A stretch of DNA of 64,000 nucleotides from Kiritimatiellia bacterium (lineage in GTDB: Bacteria; Verrucomicrobiota; Kiritimatiellia; RFP12; DVOR01): positions 397,330 to 461,329 of the forward strand of contig JAFXKZ010000001.1 in the NCBI GenBank assembly GCA_017531445.1, read 5' to 3'. Both the position numbers and the translations under genes were made by a program. The notes beneath the pieces were generated by a model that did no database searches, was not told the DNA's origin, and was given only the letters and a program-made list of their open reading frames with translations. Each line of letters opens with the position of its first letter. The first letter of the stretch is position 1. Positions 57,201 through 64,000 of this stretch are shown piece after piece.

Positions 57201-58217
57201 CCCGCACGTTTTCTTTGGTATGTATATGCTGATTCGCACCCCCTATCTGTAGGTGGCTTGTCTATTACAGAATTAAATATTGTGAAAGGGCAAATCAAGG
57301 GATTGTCTTTACGTGAAACAGTGACTTTGCAGGCGCAATTTGTAGGAATTGGGCAAGACATGATTCTTGCAAACATGGAGGCAATATTAAAAGGTTTGGA
57401 CAATGAGAACGCAAGCCAAGGTATGTTCTGGTTTATATCGGCATTGTGGTTATCATTTCTTCGGTATGAGTACAGGGGCGAACTAATTCCAATTAATTGG
57501 ATATTCTCACAGATTAATGAGTTGAATCTTGATGGTGTACTTCTGGGGCAACATCAAGCCGAAGAACTAGCAAAACGTTCCTCTGTAAAACAAGGAATGG
57601 CAATAGCATTAAGTTTTTTTGAACGTAGATTCGAATTGGAAAAGCAGAAGCCGTATCCTGCGTTCCAAATCTTGCCATACGAATTCAACTCACAATACTG
57701 GTTTGAGATTGATAGTCAAGTTGAGTTTGATAAATTATGCGATCTCGCATTGCAGCGGCATAGTTTTGTGTCAATTTATGAGCTGCCGAAATTTCTATCG
57801 AAACTAGACGCTCAGGCTATTTATCTTTCGACGTTTGTGTGTAAGTATTTGAAAGCGCATGATGGTTTAAACGCAGATGAACTTTATGTTATGGCAAGCT
57901 TGCTTGCAGAGTGTGAACAAGAGACGAAAGGCTGGAGAATGTTTGTGTCAACTGTATGCAGATATTGTGAAAACTATACGGAAACGGAACGACACCGAAT
58001 ATATTCAGGTTTCCAACATAAGATGCAGACGGGTTCATGGCGAGTAGGGACGGTACCACAGGAGATAATAGATGCTGTTAGAAGAGCTCAAGACCTATTG
58101 AATAACGAACACGACACGTTCCTTCATGAATATCGTCAATGGGTATTGCAGCGTGCGAAGTATGATCTATCAAGGGCGAAAGAAAATGCCGAGGAGGAGT
58201 TGCATGATGGAGCTTAA
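54291..58217 (+). CDS. large nuclease-STAND-like ATPase, candidate defense protein
   Basis: 1308 residues. The N-terminus (about 15-60) has a Mrr-like PD-(D/E)xK pattern: E16, GKDSGQDAR (D39, D43) and VYQAKY (Q54, K56). A STAND-type region follows: YIGHADLFERVRSFSASSKR then VVGGHCSGLSRFL (207-218), where the Walker A lysine is leucine, and YVIIDDLDS (256-264) as Walker B. From about 400 on, the protein is helical, repeat-like and without known motifs. Avs-type defense proteins have the same order of nuclease, STAND ATPase and sensor repeats; this resemblance is inferred. The downstream gene overlaps its end by 14 bases. AGGAGG precedes the ATG. AT-rich compared with the backbone. Confidence 0.75.
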   Translation: MSDINWAMINNGGAFESLMHAIVFAEDATAILFGRPGKDSGQDARSADGTHVYQAKYRTGLKMTEAVILALGELKNIKKYKKPGHSNYKHWQNANQWTLVANLSINPNDLAKWDTVVQAFQQEGFQKVEYWGLEKLEQKLIQHPEICDAFFAGNNRTMVGLREAYEWLRLTSPGSDFINAEYIGHADLFERVRSFSASSKRVLTVVGGHCSGLSRFLYEIMNMLSDSGKRVYWGLPREMVGTSDWFKYIRSSNETYVIIDDLDSRDLVDRILGQLASAECLSWKMIIACHAENRKALQAIYAMDEKLSDAIVLSPLTKDEIGTLATKYVSRRENLPSAEILFTLTQGFPGWLALLLQASVRYNVARLTINDNLSEIVVRVKDECLKHIPEGDRAIAQGLLRWIALWDMLQISEQSLETPEIEFLRKEIREGFDILAILRLLVGSGIMHNWGVGKRCFAVEPSIVRQEILRDWLLQKDERGYVLNNEGYSLVKKMIRGEIPRVDAVLRSVSNIAVSYMGRIQTKVALNPVFDAFAEEAKNGTIFEQASIIELLKNVGWAYPDRALEVLSAIRKNPKEAQSIHNRFYGELTIDSKEILSDVAEYIFQYGGCVVSESMARRYLLEIAELFKLEEKGELTIKWRSSSEAKLLKLMQNSEVAELYIPVGYDILCENIDKLPSSNFCKASAKAILSPERENDVWTRYSFSMNKSVIRPESMQWNLMLKLRRKFFIRLLCKDNSRDRIAFWRVLVDSHHNLFHVATSGGVFPEKLREDYMSLVRQDLKRVLCVSRKHGMLSLSEFTAAREMWSWYVAYGQIEKHPVLLAKRCEEIEYENADWDFQNFFAFTTSKNAAPAIDRVEQKLRRCSTTEEWKTFFDRAKQYLHIARGERGDLADGMRMSDLASRFVSDFHPLTCDNLISKVVQSILSATGEDSLEIRFAIQLCQYAIKTAKTNNQPELLAKVLKELMKWSRDPARFLWYVYADSHPLSVGGLSITELNIVKGQIKGLSLRETVTLQAQFVGIGQDMILANMEAILKGLDNENASQGMFWFISALWLSFLRYEYRGELIPINWIFSQINELNLDGVLLGQHQAEELAKRSSVKQGMAIALSFFERRFELEKQKPYPAFQILPYEFNSQYWFEIDSQVEFDKLCDLALQRHSFVSIYELPKFLSKLDAQAIYLSTFVCKYLKAHDGLNADELYVMASLLAECEQETKGWRMFVSTVCRYCENYTETERHRIYSGFQHKMQTGSWRVGTVPQEIIDAVRRAQDLLNNEHDTFLHEYRQWVLQRAKYDLSRAKENAEEELHDGA

Positions 58218-59163
58218 AGATACGATTAAGCAGATGGCGGCGCAACTCAAAGAGGTTGATGCGATATTATTGAATGCGGTCAACTTGTCAAGCCCAGTCG
58301 TACCAAAGAGTTGCTATGTGACGTGGCAAAAGCGCTCACAATATCATCAATATTTAGCTGAGGTGTTAAACCTGCTACAGGTGCGGGAGAATGCTTGCGA
58401 AGCGATGTATAGATTAAGCAAGGAAGCTTCAGATGTGACGGCTTCTTCAGGCCATGAATTTCATTATTGTGATTCTCCGGTGTCATTTTCGTCGGCACGT
58501 TTTCTGACTTTGCAAAATTATGTGACAACGGCATGGGTTGTTTATGACAAATTGGCAAATGTTTGCGCTCGAATAATTGGTCCGGCATCAATAGGTAACG
58601 ATGATAGCTCAAAACGTAACGCGAAATTAGATAGTGCCTTTTTCCCTGACAAGAAGGCCGATAAAAAATCAATAAGTAGTGAGCAGGGGGTGGATTTGCC
58701 AACAGCAAAAGACGAAACTCATTTGGATCGGCCTAATGGATTCGCTTTACAAACACTATTAGCATGTCAGTGGAGTTGGCCAGTTAAAGTTAGTTATAAG
58801 ATACGTAATTTAGTGGTACATGAAGGTATGCGGTGGACTGATGGATGTTTCTTTAGGGGGGATTCTCCCGGCGATGGATTTAAAATGTCTGATAGATTAA
58901 AAAGCTATTTGGATAATGCATGTGGAAAACAGGTGAATGGGGGCGAGCGTCGGCGTGAGTGCTTGTCGCGCATGGCGAACGAAGACGGATTCCCGTGGTA
59001 TGGAGATGATGTAAGGATTATCCTTAAGAAGTGTCATTCTGAAATAGATATTTTATTTTCTACCTTATTGCAGTGGTGTATTCCTGCATTTTGTTCACAA
59101 GTGATGTTGTTCTCTGAACCGGATAAAATATCATTGGCTCCATGGATGGAGAATAACGGTTGA
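58204..59163 (+). CDS. 319-residue partner of the nuclease-STAND protein, unknown family
   Basis: Starts MMELKDTIKQMAAQLKEVDA at 58204, with GAGGAGG upstream inside the previous gene. Mostly helical; a central NFALQTLLACQWSW-like segment (GFALQTLLACQWSWPVKVSY) and KIRNLVVHEGMRW are the most characteristic parts and recall HEPN-like or RNA-binding helical proteins, but no R-x4-6-H motif is clearly present except RNLVVH. That RNLVVH (R, two to four residues, H) is worth a structural test. No signal peptide. The overlap implies coupled translation and a two-component system. Confidence 0.6.
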   Translation: MMELKDTIKQMAAQLKEVDAILLNAVNLSSPVVPKSCYVTWQKRSQYHQYLAEVLNLLQVRENACEAMYRLSKEASDVTASSGHEFHYCDSPVSFSSARFLTLQNYVTTAWVVYDKLANVCARIIGPASIGNDDSSKRNAKLDSAFFPDKKADKKSISSEQGVDLPTAKDETHLDRPNGFALQTLLACQWSWPVKVSYKIRNLVVHEGMRWTDGCFFRGDSPGDGFKMSDRLKSYLDNACGKQVNGGERRRECLSRMANEDGFPWYGDDVRIILKKCHSEIDILFSTLLQWCIPAFCSQVMLFSEPDKISLAPWMENNG

Positions 59164-59253
59164 TAGTGTGATAACTTGTCTTAAGATGAAGCGGTAAGAA
59201 GGGGGCAAGTAGGCATTCGACGGTGATGATTGGGAAACTATGGAGTAAGCTAA

Positions 59254-59860
59254 ATGACACGAAGAAAAGATGGTTCTGAAGCCGAGAAGTCGATTCCCGA
59301 AATGGTGGATGATGTGACGCACGAGGAAATGCGTCTGATGTACAAGGACGGCAAACCGACCGCGTATGGTCGGCGCATGTCGAATTTCTTGGAACGCGCG
59401 TTGCCTGACGAAAAGGTGGATGAGTGGGGATGGAGTCTCTCTCGCAAGGAACGAGCGGAGATCAAGCGACGGGCGGCGGAGAAGAAGGCCGCCGAGGAAA
59501 AAGGAGGCTGAGGCGCGTGCCCGCGCCGCGTATCGGCGAAAGCAGAGGAAGTTTGAGGAGAACGGTTTGTTGGAGGGCTTCGTGCAAATCAACTGGTCGT
59601 TCATGGCGGCGCGTGACGAACTGAAGCGGCGCGGGTTTTCGCTGGAGCTGATGAACAAGCTAAAGGCAGATGTCGTGGCGTGTATTTCGCCTTGGAACAT
59701 ACAGCACCATGCCGACTACGTGAATCACTTCATCGACCAGTATTACCTTTCCTGTAGCGAGCTTCACATCCAAACCCTGCCCGCAGACCAACAGGAAACT
59801 GCGCGGAAAGAATGGGCGAGAATCCTGCATCCGTTCAAACGCCGCGAGCCGTGGCTGTGA
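59254..59860 (+). pseudogene. frameshifted basic/coiled-coil protein gene
   Basis: Frame 1 (59254-59511) starts MTRRKDGSEAEKSIPEMV and ends with a charged helix RAEIKRRAAEKKAAEE. Removing one A from the A5 run near 59500 would continue it as EAEARARAAYRRKQRKFEEN and on to ILHPFKRREPWL at 59860, about 200 residues in all. Either the gene is broken, the assembly has an indel, or expression uses a +1 shift. Family not recognised. Confidence 0.5.
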
Positions 59861-59940
59861 TCGAAGGTGTGTAACTAACCGTTAATAGAAGGCGAGAGGG
59901 ACAGTCCCCATGGGGGAGTAGAAATGGAGGAGTAGCTACT

Positions 59941-60081
59941 ATGGCGATGCCGCAGAGAGACGACACGATAGAGGCGATCAAGCGACTTGACGTCTTGCTC
60001 GAGTATGCCGTCATGCATGATGACGAGGAAGAGGCCGAGCGCATCCGCGAGGAGCTGCGCAGGCTGATGGATGAAGTTTGA
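59941..60081 (+). CDS. 46-residue acidic small protein
   Basis: Begins MAMPQRDDTIEAIKRLDVL and ends RIREELRRLMDEV. GGAGGAG lies 10 bases upstream. The whole sequence is one amphipathic helix with many D and E residues. The function is unknown; it could be an antitoxin-like or regulatory small protein. Before it, 59861-59940 contains only a short palindrome near 59896. Confidence 0.5.
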   Translation: MAMPQRDDTIEAIKRLDVLLEYAVMHDDEEEAERIREELRRLMDEV

Positions 60082-60187
60082 CGGCAGATGGACGCGGCAG
60101 TGTGGTATGATTTCACTATGAGCGGGAAGGGGTGAAGATGAGGATATTTGTTGCGATATTGAATAAATAAAATTGATTACGCAGAAA

Positions 60188-62870
60188 ATGGATGAGCAGA
60201 AGTTTTTAATTGTCGACAACCGGCAGGGATTTAAGGATTTGACAGGAGATGTGGAATCTATAAAAGCCCGTGGCAATCTTGTCGATATTTCTTTTCGTAA
60301 CAGCGAAAAACTTTTGCATACGCCAGAAAAAACATCATTTTTTCAGATAAACCAGCGTTCATAAAAAACGATGTTGCAATCAATGGTCACATTGAACTCA
60401 ATGCAGAAAAAAAGTTTTATTCGGGAATTTTTTGAAACTCTTTTTCTCTAAGCAAAAAAATCGGAATTGCATCACGGCGATTTTGAAATCCTAAAAACCC
60501 GTGTGTCGGATACACTTGCCTACTTGTACAATGTTGCAAAATTGGTTAAGAATTTACCGTCGGAAGATCCGGATGCTTCAGCGAATACCATTATTGCTGA
60601 TGCATTGGAAAAAATCAACGATATTCCGGTAAATTCTCCGCTGTACACTTATCTTTCCGGAGTATTGCCAGAATCTGCTCCTCGGATAAAAAATTTTATT
60701 TTCCCGTTTCAATGCAATGAAAGCCAGTTAAATGCTGTTGAACAAACCTTTGCTAACTCATTAAGTTTGATTCAGGGACCGCCGGGAACTGGTAAAACTC
60801 AAACTATTTTGAACATTTTAGTCAATGCAGTTGTTAATGGGCAACGGGTTGCAATCGTTTCCAACACCAATTCCGCCATACAGAATGTTGTGGAAAAACT
60901 GGCTGCCGCCAATGGCTTGGATTTTATGGTTGCATTGCTCGGCAACAAAGCCAATCAAGAGAAATTTTTAGAAAACCAACCTAACTATCCGTCGTGGCTC
61001 AATGAAAATATTGATTTTACTTTACATGATGAACAACGGTTATATGCGTTACACCGGGAATTGAAAACTCTTTTTGAAAAACAAAATGAGTTGAAAAGAA
61101 AACTTTCACAACTTCACGAATGGGATATTGAAGCTGAAAAATTCACGCAATGCTATTCGAATGTACCACAATTGCCTTGTGCAGTATCTTCTGAAAAGTT
61201 GATGTTGCTTTTCAGCAAGTGCAATATGCACAGCATTAAGCAGAAAAAATTATCGTTTTGGTTCAAACTCTGGCAAGTATTATTTTGTCGTCATTGGAAT
61301 TTTACATTTTGGAATCAACCGCTTGAAACAATTTCTGTTGCTCTGGAAAAACTGTATTATCTGAAAAAATCTTCTGAGTTGCAGTGCGAAGTTGCCGAAC
61401 TTGAAAAAGCTCTCGCCAATGCTGATTTTGAAAATAAACACAAAGCCCTCAATTTGTTGTCATGGCAATTATTAAAGGTGAAATTACGTAAAAAATATTC
61501 TGTCTGCCATAAAGAACGGAAAAAGTTTTATACATCTGATTTACGGAATGAAGATTTTTTGTCTGAATATCCGGTGTTGTTGTCAACAACCTTTATGATA
61601 AATCATTTTATGCCGGGAGGCGGTTTTGATTTGCTGATTATGGATGAGGCTTCACAGGTTGATCTCTGTACCGGAGCAGTGGCGATTGCCTGTGCAAAAA
61701 ATGTTGTCATTGTGGGGGATGATAAACAACTGCCGTGTGTTATTACTGCCGAAGATGAGTTGAAATTGAATGGATTGAATTCTTCGTGCAACATTGCCGA
61801 TGAATATAAATATCACGCTGGGGAAAGTATTTTAAGTTCATTGCAGCAGGCACTTCCGGCAATCCCCAATACTACCCTTTGCGAACATTACCGCTGTGAT
61901 CCGTTGATTATTGGCTTTTGCAATCAGAAATTTTATGACAATAACCTGGTGATCCATTCGCAATGGAGCAATAATCCGGCATTGAAAGTGCTTTTTACCG
62001 CTCCCGGCAATCATGCCCGTGGACATTTTAACTTACGGCAATGCCAGGAGATTGATAATTTGGTCAATGATTTGGTGCAAAATCACCATTATCCCGCAGA
62101 CTCTATTGGCTTATGTTCGCCTTTCCGGGAACAGGCAGAACGACTTGGCGGTCACACCGTCCACAAATTTCAAGGGCGTGAAAAAGATGTGATTATTATG
62201 TCAACCGTGGATAATCAAATATCCGATTTTACTGCCGATGAGCAATTGATCAATGTTGCCGTTTCCCGGGCGAAAAAAGAATTTCATCTGGTGGTATCAT
62301 CCTCAAACCAGCAATGGGATAATTGCATCGGGGATTTAGTAAATTATATTCGTTATTATGATTCAGACAAGAGTACGTTTACGCAAGGGAATATCACTTC
62401 GGTGTTTGATATGCTTTACGATGAATATCAGCAATATTTAAACTGCGATCAGTATAAACACTTATTTTTTGATTCCCCAGCAGAGGAAATTATATATCAA
62501 GTCTTATCCGGGTGTTGACCGGCGTTATTGTTTCCGGATGCACATCCCTTTGCGGGAGATATTCTGGAGTAATCCGAGATTGTCAGAAGAGGAAGCAGTG
62601 TATTTGAGAAATGCCAATACTCATATTGATTTCCTGATTTACGAAAAATTTGGCAAAACTCCTTGTTTCGGGATAGAGGTGGATGGTTACAATTTCCATA
62701 AATCCGGAACCCGGCAATCCAAACGGGATCAATTGAAAAATAGCATTTTTGCCAAAAACAATATTCCTCTGCTGAGGCTTGTTACGAACGACAGTAACGA
62801 GTATGAAAAAATCGCCAATTTTATATTCGGAGAACGAAAGACTGCCGGGAGTTTTTATGGGAATCCGTAA
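60188..62870 (+). pseudogene. SF1 helicase-nuclease gene with frameshifts
   Basis: Part 1 (60188-60364): MDEQKFLIVDNRQGFKDLTG, the usual opening of this family. After a damaged stretch, part 2 (about 60467-62518) has the SF1 helicase: Walker A GPPGTGKTQT, LLIMDEASQVD, VGDDKQLP, and motif VI NVAVSRAKK. Near 62508 a one-base shift leads to part 3 (to 62870): YCFRMHIPLREIFW and THIDFLIYEKF..GIEVDGYNFHK, a PD-(D/E)xK nuclease domain (DUF2726-like). At least two frameshifts and stops make the full-length protein impossible. Strongly AT-rich. Such helicase-nucleases are found in defense islands. Confidence 0.8.
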
Positions 62871-62887
62871 TTTTTTTTGAAGCTCTG

Positions 62888-63088
62888 TTGGCTCACTATG
62901 AACCGCACACAGGTAGCTGTATCAGAGTCGCTTACGGTAGGGCAATCATTGCTGAGGCGAGCTTGACGCAGAATGCCGCCTTGGCCAATGTGAAAAAGGC
63001 AATCGGGAGTTTACTTGCTACGGACGTGATGTCGTTGGAAAGTATACTGGCAACTCCTGATGACAAGTTGCAGTTACACCTCTTGTAG
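62888..63088 (+). other. open stretch of unknown nature
   Basis: A 66-codon open frame begins with a TTG at 62888 and reads SCIRVAYGRAIIAEASLTQN, ending before 63088. It has no ribosome-binding site and no family match. It may be a fragment of a decayed gene. Confidence 0.25.
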
Positions 63089-63780
63089 TCCTATTTCTAT
63101 CAATTCGTTTCATATGTGGTTTAATCCCGCATGCGACCCTATTCGCCTAATCTGTGGTTGGTTTTCCGTCTGCTCCGTGGACACATTTCGCCGCTCGCAC
63201 ATATGCGGTTTTGAATTCTGGGCTTTTGGGAGCATGTCCTTCGCAGATGCGTTAAGTCATAGGGTGATGCGCGCTTTCTTTAGAAGCGATAAAAGGGATA
63301 GTTCATCATTTAATCGTTCCGCGGCGCAACTACACCCCATATGCAGTCCTTTTTTCGTGGTTTTCATTGTCTAACTCAGTCTGGCAGTCTTTTTCTGCGT
63401 GTTCTGTGTATTCTGTGGTTTAATCCCCTATAGCAGTCCTGCGCGTAGCACTTAATTGGGAACTGCAGTGAGTGGAGCGAACGAAACAGTGAATTGTGGC
63501 GTTGGCCACTCCATGGTTTCAAATTCTCTTAAATCCTTTAAAATCAATGGCCCAAGCCCCTCCTTTTCCTATCTTTTCCCTTTTCTTTTCTGTGTATTTT
63601 GAGGTTTAAAATCCCCCAAATTAATGGTTAGTCCGCTTTTCGCTCCTTCTTTTTCTGTGATTTTCTCATTCACTTGTGTCACTTTCTCTTTTTCCAGGGG
63701 CATTTCTGTGGATTTGTCCTGTTTTGGGGTCAAAAAGTGGCGCAGTTTATCTTGAAATCGGGTAGGGGAGATGGAAAGTT
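63089..63780. other. noncoding spacer before the rRNA promoter
   Basis: No gene is supported. Degenerate copies of a short phrase like GTGGTTTAATCCC occur near 63115, 63415 and 63600, and CAGTCCT phrases near 63345 and 63435. The region is rich in T on the plus strand. Confidence 0.35.
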
Positions 63781-63843
63781 TGATTTATTTACATTGTAAA
63801 ATGAATGGTTTGTGAATTATTTTCACTTTTTTGAAAAAAGTTG

Positions 63844-63873
63844 TTGCAAAAGAGAAAGTGTTTGTCGTATTAT
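63844..63873 (+). promoter_or_regulatory. putative rRNA operon promoter
   Basis: TTGCAA at 63844-63849, 18-base spacer, TATTAT at 63868-63873, with an AT-rich upstream element (AAAAAAGTTG) as in strong rRNA promoters. It resembles the rplU promoter. Confidence 0.6.
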
Positions 63874-63880
63874 ATGCCTC

Positions 63881-64000
63881 GTTTTCGCGCCACGGTGTCC
63901 ATCACCACGGCAGACAAAACGAAAACACTTGATCTTTGAAAACTGAATTCGCTCAAATGTGTCCCGGACAGGATTGACCTGGAAGGGATGCGACAGTAGA
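63881..64000 (+). ncRNA. 5' leader of an rRNA operon, partial
   Basis: GTTTTCG (63881-63887) can pair with CGAAAAC further on. TTGATCTTTGAAAACTGAATTC (split here: TTGATCTTTGAAA then ACTGAATTC) is the boxA-like antitermination sequence seen before 16S genes in many bacteria. The 16S gene itself would start beyond the window. Confidence 0.55.

Noticed and set aside
63089..63780. CRISPR-like short repeats in the spacer before the rRNA leader
   Set aside because: The repeated phrases are degenerate, irregularly spaced and not separated by uniform spacers.

Overview
The window looks like the chromosome of a host-associated or gut bacterium of the PVC superphylum (Verrucomicrobiota, Kiritimatiellota or Lentisphaerota). 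This is an inference, not a marker-gene result. It rests on a PEP-CTERM surface protein, a Tat-exported sulfatase, a secreted GH84 beta-N-acetylglucosaminidase, a BspA-type leucine-rich-repeat protein, and a housekeeping backbone laid out in short operons. Backbone genes are of medium GC; the stretch from about 46.6 to 62.9 kb is visibly more AT-rich.

Layout. 0.2-3.5 kb: a BspA-like surface protein, then a heavily decayed metK (S-adenosylmethionine synthetase) pseudogene. 3.9-6.1 kb: rplU-rpmA-obgE-rpmB with a good sigma70-like promoter and a terminator. 6.1-12.7 kb (minus): a compact Tad/type IV pilus-like export set (hypothetical, cpaB, an FHA-tadA fusion, tadB, tadC) ending in an N-acyl-D-amino-acid deacylase. 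13.6-17.9 kb (plus): a DUF1846 protein, a lone YejB-like permease and a shortened uvrC. 18.0-24.6 kb (minus): a membrane-anchored coiled-coil protein, panC, metG, a Gfo/Idh/MocA oxidoreductase and a PEP-CTERM protein. 25.4-30.8 kb: sulfatase plus a CBM9-like protein, facing GH84. 30.9-35.2 kb (minus): pdxB, hslO, a CgeB-like glycosyltransferase and an M23 peptidase. 35.7-46.3 kb (plus): nusA-infB-rbfA, truB-ribF-azlC-azlD and speA-glycosyltransferase.

46.6-62.9 kb is a defense island in which every gene is on the plus strand. It begins with truncated restriction-modification remnants, followed by an intact BsuBI/PstI-type methyltransferase and endonuclease and a stray specificity-domain fragment. 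Next come a zinc-ribbon protein, an OLD-like ATPase-TOPRIM protein and a GIY-YIG protein, then a BRO remnant. The best candidate for an undescribed system follows: a 1308-residue protein with an Mrr/PD-(D/E)xK-like N-terminus and a STAND-like ATPase region that lacks the P-loop lysine, translationally coupled to a 319-residue partner. Frameshifted genes, including a helicase-nuclease pseudogene, close the island. The window ends in what looks like the promoter and leader of an rRNA operon.

Four large intergenic gaps carry clusters of the same CAACATGGGCGA box in both orientations, spaced by roughly two helical turns. Three of these gaps lie between divergent genes. No annotated feature type explains them.
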